Source: Plazaster borealis
Taxonomy: Eukaryota; Echinodermata; Asteroidea; Forcipulatida; Labidiasteridae
NCBI GenBank assembly: GCA_021014325.1
Contig: CM037473.1
Coordinates: forward strand, 26,154,822 to 26,218,821
Direction: 5' to 3'
Length of the DNA: 64,000 bases
This document shows, piece after piece, positions 1 to 9,794 of this stretch (position 1 is its first letter; every line of letters starts with the position of its first letter). The position numbers and the translations under genes are program-made. The notes under the pieces were generated by a model. That model saw only the letters and a program-made list of their open reading frames with translations, was not told the DNA's origin and ran no database searches.

Positions 1-220
1 CTTTGGCGCACCTCTACCTAATTTTGTTTTGTCTCCTACACAACAACCGGCATAATTTAATAATTAATAGGCCTATAGGCCAATTGTCTTTTCATTATTT
101 TGTAAGACTAAGCTTTGGGCGCTTTGGGCTCTTTCTTTGTGCGCCCTACACATTTTGATGCCAGCAAGAGTCGGAGAGTTTGAAGAAGTTTCAAAAAAAA
201 ATTAATCGTGTAGAACTTAC

Positions 221-364
221 GCCTCTATTGATGTAATCATACATTGCATCTCCTCCTAGATCAAAGAAACGCTCAAAGAAAACAGCACCGACAACTATTG
301 TCAGAGCGAACGTAGAAGTTCGCTTAAAAAGTGCATTATAAACGGATCGTGTGAGCGACGACAT
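221..364 (-). CDS. UQCR10: Cytochrome b-c1 complex subunit 9, first coding exon (partial)
   Basis: Small single-helix subunit of mitochondrial respiratory complex III (ubiquinol-cytochrome c reductase), located in the inner membrane. The exon encodes 48 residues starting MSSLTRSVYNALFKRTSTFA, followed by a hydrophobic helix (TLTIVVGAVFF-like) and an FERFFD...DAMYDYINRG stretch. This aligns almost without gaps to my recollection of human UQCR10, including the RRTSTFALTI and DAIYDHIN blocks. The ATG at 364-362 sits where the family starts. The exon ends in phase 0 at a GTAAGT donor (220-215). The missing roughly 12-15 C-terminal residues (human KLWKHIKHKYE-like) are not recognisable in 1-220 and must lie in an exon off the window. 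The gene is divergent from CDIPT, with 219 bp between the two start codons. Confidence 0.93.
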
Positions 365-583
365 TGCTGGTTTTTACCGGCGTTTTAGACTTTTTATACA
401 TGCGTCTGTCATCCTGTCTGAGCGTGTAAAAAAGCAATGAAAGATAATCAAGGTACCCGACTGCTTTTCTTTTCTTTCCAGTACAGCGCCCTCTTTTGGT
501 GAGATTTAGTTGATTGATTGAATATTTACTGAAAACAACAACAATTTGAGCGGCTGCTTGTTTGACAGTTTTCATCATTTTAA
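365..583. promoter_or_regulatory. Putative bidirectional promoter of UQCR10 and CDIPT
   Basis: The 219 bp between two divergent start codons must contain both 5' UTRs and core promoters, unless non-coding exons lie further away. No clear TATA box at a sensible distance was seen. A motif AGCGCCCTCT (485-494; AGAGGGCGCT on the minus strand) is also found 63 bp upstream of the GSAP start codon. The promoter role is inferred from gene arrangement only. Confidence 0.6.
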
Positions 584-3500
584 ATGGCTGAAAACATATT
601 TTTGTTCGTCCCAAATCTGATCGGTAAGTGCAGTTATATCTAAGAGCATTTCAAAATGTAAATAGTTTTGCAGAATGTTTTGTAAAGGTAAGATTTCTGA
701 GGTCAAATTTTTTAGGCTCAATATTTCTTGTTTACAAAATTACATTTCTATTTAACATGGCCCTGGATCTGTGTTTACACTCAAGTGAGTTAAAAACTTA
801 CATGTACATTATTGGAGTTACTTAACATTAACAAGCATGTTGTAGTACAGCTAATATTCCGTATCTGCCAGCCACTTTATCTCCCTTAATTTAGGTCAAA
901 TTATATCCTTGCCTGTCCAGAAGGGTTGACAGAACACGAGAGAGGCAATTGGTAAAAGCCGGATTTGCCTGATCTGCCGGAAATGCCGAACTGTGAAAAA
1001 ATGGTTATTTTTGGAAGATTTTGTTGCAGATGAAGTCGGAACTCAATTGGAATGGTCAAATACATCAGTTTTTGCAAAGTGCGACCGCATAGGATACACA
1101 GCGATCATATTATGGTAAACGTTCGAGCCTGCAACCAATGTGAGTTCCGACCTGCAATCAGCGACCGGCGTTGCATTATTTATCACACGTTCGATAAACG
1201 CATGGACACACAACGCAAAGCGAGTTCCGACCTGCAATAAGCGACCTTCCCATGCACCCTGCATGCAACGCCCGATTACGAAGGAAAATCATTACGAATA
1301 CAGTGACACTTTGCGTGCGTCTGTTGCTTAGTCTGGTTCCTGCTGACTGTTTTGTCCGTCAGGCGATCAACAAAGTTAGTCAAATTTTCCGTTTTTGAGT
1401 TCCGGGGATAATCTTGTGCAGAGTGAAGTGGGTAATTATGACAACAACTTATATTTATGACTACATGTTCCGGCTGCCTCTATTGCACATTTTCGAAAAA
1501 CAGTGTATTCTATTTCAAGTTCCGGCAGATCAGGCAGATCAGGCAATTCCGGCTTTTACCCACACCCGCAGAGAGGCGCAGTCACTTTTAACTACAATCC
1601 CGGCCAAAATGCTTGGGCCACCCTTTCCTGACGTTGTATACAACAATTCCCTGTGCACTTCCCAACCAACATTGAAAGGGGGCAGGGGGGCCCAACGAGA
1701 TATGGCCGGGATTGTAGATATCAGTACAGAGTGACAAAATCATGAAAAATAAGCCATTTTCGGGTCTATGGTGGGCTTGAAAACGCTGCTCGCTACACTC
1801 CATTCTAGTTGCACTTGTACTCGAGTACCACTCTAGTACGCAATACTCTTGAAACTAAAAAGTACTTGACTGCAACGCTGTTAAAAAGTCATTTAAAAAA
1901 ATAATAAGACAGCAGAGCAACTCCGTCAATGCATCTCTTGATCTGCTGACATGGCTGATGCTCCTAGACCCAGTAACTGGGGTGTTGTACTCCTTTTTCA
2001 AAGTTTTGACATCGGTCGTACGACCACTCCTTTTTCAAAATTTTGACATAATCGGTCGTACGACCACTCCTTTTTCGAAATTTTGACATCATCAGTCGTA
2101 CGACCACTCCTTTTTCGAAATTTTGACATCGGTCGTACGACCACTCCTTTTTCAAAATTTTGACATAATCGGTCGTACGACTACTCCTTTTTCGAAATTT
2201 TGACATCATCGGTCGTACGACCACAAAACCGATGATGAGTACAGCGCCCCAGTTACTTGGTCTACCTCCCCCCACTACCTACTCCCTTGAGTTAGGCTTA
2301 GTTGTTGTACCACGGTTGTACATAATAATAATAAACAATAATAAACAAGCATTTCTATAGCGCCTCTCCCAAGGATGAACATGCAGGTGAACCCAGGTAC
2401 GTTTGTTGGCATGTCATGTTTGGCATTCATTCACCTGTTTTAATTTAAGACATTTCCGCTTATTTTATGGCTTATTGTTTTTGCTTTAATTGACTTTCAG
2501 GGTACGCCCGTATCATTCTTGCACTAATTGCATTCTATTACATGCGGACTGATTATGTAACTGCAACCTGGTGTTATCTACTGAGTGGCCTGCTGGATGC
2601 ATTTGATGGCCATGCTGCTAGGATGCTCAATCAAGGTATATCAATATCACCCTAATACCCCTAACAGGGTAGTTGTCTTCCAAAATATCCCAATTGGGGA
2701 ATAGATAAATACCAAATGTAGACCGGGTAACTGGGGTGCTGACTCCTCAAGTTGAACAATAAAAGACATGACAAAATAGCTAGACATTATCACATACTGG
2801 TTTTTCAATGTCAAAGATGAAATACTGGGCACTTAAATTGTACTCTACTATGCTCCAAATTGATGTTTTTAGGACCAAAATCATGCAACGGTTGTTACAT
2901 TCGTGATTTCTCTGAATGGGGTCAAACAGAACGCTATGCCTCTCTGATGCATCATGGGATCTGGATGTTGAGCGCATTCTACAGAATTGACAATCTGTAC
3001 ATTGCGCATAATTTTGTCCAATAGACAGGCACGGGCAAACTTGTACGCAAAATTTGGTTGTTGAATTTGGACCAAAAGAATTTTAGTGTTGCATGTTTGT
3101 AGGATTTCTTTGCTTGTGGGAAATATTCTAGTAAATAAATTTCTCTTCTGCTCTCTGTATACATGTAGGAACCAAGTTTGGGGCCATGCTTGACCAGTTA
3201 ACAGACCGCTGTGCGACCATGTGTCTTCTAGTGACTCTCTCCGTCTTGTACCCTGACTACATGTTCTGGTTCCAGCTCAGTATGATCATTGATGTTGCTA
3301 GCCACTGGCTACATCTTCACAGGTACAGTCCCGAACTTACATGGAGGCCATTGAGGTCTCTATAGACCTTTATCACGGTGCGACCATCTTGATTTTCTCC
3401 CATTCAAACCAATGTAATCAAACTTAGGCTGGAATGGAAAAATAGTCTGGTTCCTTTTTGTACAATGAATATTAGCATTCATTACTATTATTGGATATAG

Positions 3501-6500
3501 GGAACATGACCAAGATGGCGGCAGTGTGATAAAGGTCAATTGCCTTAGTCTTGGCCTTGGGGGCCCTTGCAAAAATTTCCTATAGACTTTAGCATTTCCA
3601 AATGGAAGTGCCATTTTGCAAAGCTAATAGCCTTCACCATCTCAAAGATGAAATTCCAGAGCTGCAGGCACAGCACTTCAAGTTACTACATTGTACATCC
3701 CCCCAAAACACACTTTGGGCACTTCAGGGTGCATTTTCATAAAGCTGCTTTAGCAGAAAATATTGCTTAACAATTTTCTGCTTAGCAGAAATGAGCAGGA
3801 TACCAGTCACAAATTGTACATGTGACATGGTATTTTGGCCGGTAACCCTGTTCTAGTATGCATAATTTTGTTGTGCTTAGCTACTTTTTGTGCCTAAGCA
3901 GCTCTATGAAATTGGGCCAAGGTTCCTAGGTACATTGCTCTTTGTGAAGGGAACAAAATTGTGCACTTTCCCTGAGCACAATTTCCTAGAGCTGCTTTTC
4001 AGAAGTGCTTGACAATTTCCTGCCAAGCCAAATTAAGCAGGATGCCAGTCACAAATGGTACATGTCACATGGTATTTTGGCTGGTAATCTTATTCTGGTA
4101 AGCATAATTGTTTTGTGCTTAGTTACCTTTTGTGCTTAAGCAGCTCTATGAAATTGGGCCCAGGTTGCAGATTAGTCAAATATGAGTAAGTCTTGTACTA
4201 TTTCCAATCTACAACAATGGATATTTAGGTAGTTTGGCAAACACTAAAATTTTAGTTTGTTAAAATTAGCCCCTACCCCTATTACTGGGCAATCTCAGTG
4301 GTCTAGTGGTCAGACATATTGCTCTAGATTGGAAAAGGTCGTGGTTTCAAATCCCACCCAAGTAATACGCCTGTTGATTTTGTTTCACAAGACTCAGGAT
4401 AGTACTGAGTATACAGTGCTTAAAATACACACACACAAATAACAAACTGAACTCATACTTTTCTTTATCACAGATGCAATAGTTACTTTAGTTTAATTGT
4501 TTTGTTTTGAACCTTATAGCTCCAGCATGAAAGGTATAGCCAACCATAAGATGATTGACATGTCAGGAAACCCCATCCTGCGTCTCTACTACACATCCAG
4601 GGTAAGCTGTTCATCAAGAATCGGGTTGATTACTTCTTCTTAGGGTGTCATGGGTGGCTAGTGTGTGATCCATGTCCATGAATTTTATATTTTTTATTTT
4701 TTTATGAGCGATCGCCTATCATCACAAAGCCGCACGGCCACTTCAAGGTGAGGGCTACACTTAACCGATTTGAGCTATCGACCCAAATCAACTGCCACCA
4801 GAGGCACGTTGCCACCTACTCCTGGGGCTGAAACAGGGTTACCCCCTTCACAGTCCGTAAGAATGTAGGCATGGGTATCATCCACTAGGAGCCTGGCTGG
4901 TAGAGCAGAATGCACTACCTTCCCAACTTTTTACAAAGCAATTATGGTTAAGTGCCTTGCTCAAGGGCACAAGTGTCATGACCGGGATTCGAACCCACAC
5001 TCTGCTGCTTACAACACCAGAGCTTGGGTCCGGTGAACTAGACTGCTCGGCCACGACATGCCACATATCATTTCTGTACGTGCAGCACATGTTATATCAA
5101 TGTAGGTGCTATTGATAGGGAACACTGACAGGCATTATACAAAAATAACAAGGTTTGTTGGTTGACAGTCGATATCCCAAGGTATTGGAAGTTGACAAAC
5201 TAGTTCCCGAGGCGAAGCCTCGAGTCATGGCCAGGCGATCAATCACACTGGACTCAAGCTATGGTGTTTCTGATCAGCAGACTGTGGGTTCGAGTCTAGG
5301 TTTTGATACAAATTCAAATTCAAATTCAAAATTGGTTTATTCAAAAAATACATCACCAAATAAAACGTCACAGACTAAGAGAATTTGGTTTACAAAATTA
5401 CATTAAAAATATACGTACATGTATATTATGTTAAATCCAATATAAAAAATATAACTTGATTTAAACAGACAAACAGTAATTGGGAAAGCAGCATACCAGT
5501 GTTCTTAAGCATGACACTTAATTATCATTATTGCTTCGTCCTTTGGATGGGACATAAAATCATAGGTCCCGTGTGTTGTTCAATGCTCGTAAAAGAACCC
5601 AATACACTTGTGGAAAGAGAAGGGGTTTCTGGCGTAGTCTTGCAGCATTATGCCCCACCATGAGTTGTATCCCTTTCAAGGTGTGGTTGCTTCTTCTCAT
5701 AAAATCATTCTTAACAAGCTCCACCAGATTTTATATTTCGGCGCCAGGAGTGTCATTTATTTATTGTTGCTTTTTTTATTTGAGCAAACTTTTGATTTAG
5801 GCGCTTTACAAATTTGGTATGATTGATTGATTGAACTGTACTATTATTATTGTTATTGGTCTTTATTTTGATTATAGCCGGTGCTGTTTGCCATGTGTGC
5901 TGGCAATGAGTTATTCTACAGCATGCTGTACTTGCTCTACTTCACTGAAGGACCACTGAGTAAGTAACAGACCCTCGCTATAATGGCGGCATCTTTGTCA
6001 TACTCCCAGTATACCAATAGTCATGGTGTGCTGAAAATCTCATGTACAATGAGAGACCAGACTATTTCCTCACCAGCTACTGTTCTGTTACAAAACCTTG
6101 GGTTTGAGAGAAGAGCCCTAACGTCCAAACTCCCAGAGCCTGGCACTTTCTCTTTGAAATAGAATTATACTTTGTGGGGTCCGAAATACACCCAAAGCCT
6201 AAAGCCCAGTTCATACTTAATGCGAAAGGGAATACAAAGGGAATTTCCAAAGCGTCAAATTTACGATGCGAACATGAATACTTCGCAAGGGACGGGCAAA
6301 ACTTATTCTTCAGGAAAAGTCCATACTTTTAACCATCATTACTTGCAAAATCCATCGCGCCAGTTGATCAAATTAGTTTACACACTCTTATGTATCTCAT
6401 TTTCTTATCCATTTATTCCAAGTTCCCATCGTGTCCGTCAGCATCTTCCGCCTGATCCTCGTCTTATCTGCTCCTGTCTCCCTGGCCAAGACGGCCATCA

Positions 6501-6589
6501 GCCTCCTCCATCTTATCACTGCCTCCCAGAACATGGCTATCATTGATGTCGCTGAAAGAGAACAGAAGGCTGCAGAGAAAAAGGAATGA
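584..6589 (+). CDS. CDIPT: CDP-diacylglycerol--inositol 3-phosphatidyltransferase (phosphatidylinositol synthase), 6 exons
   Basis: Transfers the phosphatidyl group of CDP-diacylglycerol to myo-inositol to make phosphatidylinositol in the ER membrane. Coding exons: 584-623, 2501-2635, 3169-3322, 4520-4601, 5878-5959, 6423-6589. All junctions are GT-AG and join in frame to 660 nt (219 aa; human is about 213). The start MAENIFLFVPNLIGYARI matches the family N-terminus. The CDP-alcohol phosphatidyltransferase signature D-x2-D-G-x2-A-R-x8-G-x3-D-x3-D is complete across exons 2-3 (DAFDGHAAR, then GAMLDQLTD). DVASHWLHLH, HKMIDMSGNP, YYTSR and AGNELFY blocks follow, then hydrophobic helices and a charged tail ending AAEKKE. 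All catalytic Asp residues are present, so the enzyme looks functional. The introns hold SINEs and MITEs. Nothing suggests truncation. Confidence 0.96.
951..1560. mobile_element. Non-autonomous DNA element with inverted ends (about 610 bp)
   Basis: The left end GGTAAAAGCCGG..TTGCCTGATCTGCC (951 onward) is repeated inverted at the right end (to 1560, reading GGCAGATCAGGCAATTCCGG then CTTTTACC on the plus strand). The right arm carries an extra GGCAGATCA unit. Inside, a block GAGTTCCGACCTGCAAT[A/C]AGCG occurs twice (about 1141 and 1219). No transposase ORF is present. A clear target duplication was not seen. Confidence 0.6.
1592..1717. mobile_element. Short MITE, 126 bp, 15-bp perfect inverted ends
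   Basis: It begins CTACAATCCCGGCCA and ends with the exact reverse complement TGGCCGGGATTGTAG. It has no coding capacity. Its size and perfect ends fit a deletion-derived DNA transposon; the superfamily is not assignable from the ends alone. Confidence 0.6.
1965..2264. mobile_element. Inverted-end element carrying a palindromic minisatellite
   Basis: The outer arms are TAGACCCAGTAACTGGGGTG (from 1965) and its near reverse complement (CGCCCCAGTTACTTGGTCTA, to 2264). The interior (about 1985-2233) is a tandem array of about six units of 37-40 bp. Each unit has a perfect 12-bp palindrome GGTCGTACGACC followed by CACTCCTTTTTC and an AAATTTTGACAT block. A solo arm-like piece lies at about 2718 (GGGTAACTGGGGTGCTGACTC). 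Confidence 0.65.
3725..3920. mobile_element. MITE, GAGCTGCTTAAGC family, copy 1
   Basis: A 190-bp hairpin-type element whose arms read TCATA[A/G]AGCTGCTT and AAGCAGCTCTATGAAATTGG. The middle holds GAGCAGGATACCAGTCACAA and GGTATTTTGGC[C/T]GGTAA. The same element recurs at 3980-4163, 6856-7018, 8765-8890 (partial), 19140-19290 (inverted) and 48448-48627. Confidence 0.7.
3980..4163. mobile_element. MITE, GAGCTGCTTAAGC family, copy 2
   Basis: A second copy lying next to the 3725-3920 copy in the same orientation. It ends in AAGCAGCTCTATGAAATTGG and has the same CCAGTCACAAATGGTACATG core. It is more diverged at its left arm. Confidence 0.65.
4285..4442 (+). repeat. tRNA-derived SINE (Gly/Glu-like head)
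   Basis: The head reads TCTCAGTGGTCTAGTGGTCA (box A-like) and GTGGTTTCAAATCCCACCCA (box B-like). The tail is GACTCAGGATAGTACTGAGT plus ATACAGTGCTTAA. Related copies are at 43880-44060 and 57640-57870 (both minus), with tails at 15420-15490 and 58640-58720. Confidence 0.65.
4706..5063 (-). repeat. tRNA-derived SINE (Ser/Leu-like head)
   Basis: On the minus strand the head is GTCGTGGCCGAGCAGTCTAG...CCGGACCCAAGCTCTGGTGT and GTGGGTTCGAATCCCGGTCA, i.e. tRNA box A and box B with a long variable arm. The body contains GCACTTAACCATAATTGC, and the far end has CACCTTGAAGTGGCC. A near-identical copy is at 13530-13840. Confidence 0.7.
5222..5660 (+). repeat. tRNA-derived SINE (Ser/Leu-like) split by an insertion
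   Basis: The tRNA-like head (GGACTCAAGCTATGGTGTTT, CTGTGGGTTCGAGTC) is at about 5222-5305. The SINE body (CATAGGTCCCGTGTGTTG, AAAAGAACCCAATACACTTG) resumes only at about 5510. Roughly 200 bp of AT-rich sequence with a short (ATTCAA)n run at about 5312 separates them. Confidence 0.55.
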
Positions 6590-7101
6590 AGAGAGGTCAA
6601 AGGTCATGCAGAGATCCACACCCTTAATGAGGGACCAATCAGCACCAAAGTACGGGCGGAGCCAAGATCGGCGCACCTATGAAATCGGTAAATTGTAAAC
6701 ATGGAATAGTTGCCTTTATGATTGTGCATAGTCAAAAATGAATTTGATGTTTTTTCGTGGAATTTATGTGCTGAGCTTAACATGGTATACAAAAATAATC
6801 TATGGAGATATACCTGCACCTGAAATGAAAATATCTCACTGTAGAACTGATGCTGTAAAATTCTGCTCAGCAAATTTCTTTGCTTAGCAACAAATGAGTG
6901 TGGTACCAGTCACAGCAATGGTAACTGTTTGGTATTTTGGCTGGTAACCTATTTTTTCTAAGCAAGAGTTTTCTGTGCTTAGCAAGCTTTTGTGCTTACA
7001 TATTTTATGAAAGGGGACCCTAGTAAGAACAAAAAAGTCACTTTGAGTAAAAAGGTTGTAGTTTGTAGTCTTGAGAACACGTAATTTAATTCCGTATTAT
7101 C

Positions 7102-7369
7102 CAGTAGATCCTTGTCATTCGATTGGAGGATTGTAGGTCACGCGGCATTCATTAATCCATCACATGACCTGCGTCATAAACCGTGCATTTTGGTTCCATT
7201 TACCGTGCATTTCCACTCTATCCCATTTGTTCTATTGCATGCTAGATCACACCATGTGTTATACACAGCAGTACAAAACACCCTTGTTGTGGATTCCAGA
7301 ATACAATCTTGTACGTTTGGTTTATTCTTATAATTTTACCCTCCAATCAAACGACAAAGATCTACTCAG
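7102..7369. mobile_element. MITE with 28-bp inverted ends
   Basis: The left end AGTAGATCCTTGTCATTCGA (then TTGGAGG) matches the reverse complement of the right end (CCTCCAATCAAACGACAAAG, then ATCTACT). End fragments recur at 36538 and 42876, right at the right edges of the two duplicated units in GSAP intron 19. Confidence 0.65.
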
Positions 7370-8103
7370 ATGTTATATAAAAAAACGGGCATGATATTCT
7401 TCCTACTTAAGTCTGATTTCCAATTTGTTTGCCTTCAGAAAAATTACCTAAATTTGTATTAAATAGCCTAAAGAGTCGATTAAATACCATACCATATATT
7501 TATGTACCTGTCGTAGGTCAGCCCTTGTACAAGATACATATTTCCTACTTATTTCCAAGGGCCAAATATCATGTCTGTATCAAGCAAATAATTAATGTTT
7601 TGCATTAATGCAATGGAGGGAATATTTCCATTCCACGAAACTATTAAGCGTTGAACTTTCCATTCAACTTGGCTTTGCCTTGTTGAATGGAATGTTCCAT
7701 CTTTCAACTCATGAAAATATTCTCACCTTTCCACTCATAAGCTTTCATTATTTGTATAAATTTCACCATCTGTTTTTAAAAGATGTTTGAACCTTGTGGC
7801 AGTGCAATCTTATACTAAAACCCTCCTGCACTAAACATGGTATTTCTTTATTGATATAACTTGCCATTTTAAACCTAAATAGTTGTAAGTTTGTTATATT
7901 TTATTACACATCAAACAGCACTAATAATAGGATGGTGATTAGAAAACGAGAAGAAATGTTCAGTTTTAGATGTGGGAGGAAAACCACAAATAATGGGGAA
8001 AACACCTGCAATTAGGTAGGGACTGAAAACCAAATCCACATGGATTGATAATTTGCCCTAAAAATCAGCATTTTGTTGACAAAAACCAAATGATGACACT
8101 ACC

Positions 8104-8511
8104 TTTCAAGGGATTTTATACGTTTGGTAATTGGAACCAATGTTTTTTCAAATCCTAATCCTATATAGTTGTAGATATATACCATAAAACAAACCTGTGA
8201 AAATTTTATTTCAAAAGGTGGTAGTGTTTTTGAGATTTGTCGAAAATCTTGAGCGGTTTACATGTATGTCCTTGCAGGAAGAAAATCTGCAATTGGAAAA
8301 CACAATCTGAAAAACTTTAATGTCAGTAACGCTTCTCAGATTCAAATTTTGGGGGATAAAAAAAGAGTATCTTTTTCCATAACCGCAGTACAAAGTGAAA
8401 AGTTTCTAAAAATGCATTATACTATCCAAAGCTGAATTACTTCGTACAAAGTAAGTTTTCATTGACATAAATTAAATCAGAGTCATTACCAAACGTATAC
8501 AGGCCCTTTAA
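8104..8511. mobile_element. MITE, ACGTTTGGTAATTGG family
   Basis: The ends read AAGGGATTTTATACGTTTGG and CCAAACGTATACAGGCCCTT. Parts of the interior (CAGTAACGCTTCTCAGATTC) recur at 45087-45290 and 50140-50430. The start of another copy (AAAAGGATTGTAAACGTTTG) appears at 63946 and runs off the window. Confidence 0.65.
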
Positions 8512-9722
8512 CACGCCTCCATCTGGATCCAAGTTTCAGTCCTTTTTGTCAACATTGATTTTCACCCCTGTATAACTTGTTATAACTGAGTATTATGCAA
8601 ACTAAGAATTTACACAAAATTATGTAATAATGTGCGGGGCTAAAGTGTTTGAACAGTAATGTAATATGATTTGCCTAACTTATTTTTGTGAACAATAGTC
8701 AAGTTTGTAAAGTATATGAATTATTTTAAATCAAAGACCTTATGCTTGATAAGTTGTACTTTGGCTGGAAAGCAAAACATTTTTGTGCTGATGTCTGCTT
8801 AACAGTTTTCTGCTGTACAAAAAATAAGCAGGATACCAGTCAAAAATGGTAGGCTATGTGTAATATCATATTTGGGCTGGTAACCTTATTCTTTGACATT
8901 GAGCCCAGGTCAGCGCAGAATGTTTAGTTTCATTGGATCATTAAAATTAGTTCATCAGCATTGAAATATGATCTCCGATACCATCTCTATTTTATTTGTT
9001 ATTTGTGTACCAATAAACAATAAACAAATCTGTATTGTAAAAATGAAACAGTTTACTGCATTTACTGTTATAAAGCAAGAAGTGAAATAAATAAGTTATT
9101 CTGAAACAATTTGAATTTTGTATCATAATGTTTAATCAAAAGTAAAATGGTTTGTCCCAGTGATTAAATTTACCTTGTTAAATTTTTATTTTTTTATTAA
9201 GGAAATAGCAAGGCCTCGGGTTAAACCTTGGTCAGAGCTGTGTATTGCGAGAATTGCGACGTTGATGGACCAATTTGGTCACGTGGTTGCTGGACACCAT
9301 TTTCAGCCAGCACGACCAAGTGTGCAGTTTAGTCTGGCACCCTGTGTTCGCACACATGCATGTTATGTCTAATGGCTTCTAATCGCAAGCTGTCACAACT
9401 CTTTCAATACACAGCACTGTGCTTGGTTTGGTATACGACCCCCCCCCCCCCCCACCAATCCCACCCACGGTCCCACCCCACCCCCAATTACTTTCCATTA
9501 CAAACAGAATGTGGCTTTTCCTCGGCACTTAAGAATGTGTGAAGTCTGTCTTAAGTTTCTTCATTCAATTTAGCCTGTTTTTATAAATATATAAATAGTT
9601 TGTTTTATTTATGTTGATTTATGCCGACTTGACTTGAACAAGTTTATTCATGCGATTACTTTACTTTATGAACGACTTGTACAAGTCTTTTGTAGTTTGT
9701 TTATGTTCACTATATTGTCAAC

Positions 9723-9732
9723 AGAGGGCGCT
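9723..9732 (+). promoter_or_regulatory. AGAGGGCGCT motif upstream of GSAP
   Basis: The 10-mer AGAGGGCGCT (in CAGAGGGCGCTAG) lies 63 bp before the GSAP ATG. The same 10-mer occurs on the minus strand at 485-494 in the UQCR10/CDIPT promoter and at 53958-53967. It resembles part of CTCF-type sites, but no function can be shown from sequence alone. Confidence 0.35.
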
Positions 9733-9794
9733 AGTCCAATCTAGCAGCAGAGGAACAAAGTTTGGGTTGGTGATTCTAAAACTATAAAGAAGTC

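Larger units (their letters stand above)
624..2500 (+). other. CDIPT intron 1, with nested MITEs
   Basis: No coding exon was recognised. It contains the 951-1560 inverted-repeat element, the 1592-1717 element and the 1965-2264 minisatellite-bearing element, each described separately. The rest is plain AT-rich sequence. Confidence 0.7.
6590..9794. other. CDIPT 3' region and CDIPT-GSAP spacer
   Basis: No further gene was seen. AATAAA hexamers at 9012 and 9087 are the first clear ones after the CDIPT stop, so they may mark a long 3' UTR. The spacer also holds MITEs at 6856-7018, 7102-7369 and 8104-8511. A block at about 7390-7580 resembles 30070-30250. Confidence 0.5.

Noticed and set aside
1..220. 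Search for the second UQCR10 exon (KLWKH-like)
   Set aside because: No matching codons or acceptor found on the minus strand; the exon is presumed off the window.
3500..3525. Possible YY1 site (CAAGATGGCGGC) in CDIPT intron 3
   Set aside because: It lies in an inverted-repeat sequence of intronic type (GGTGCGACCATCTTGATTTT at 3377 pairs with it), with no promoter context.
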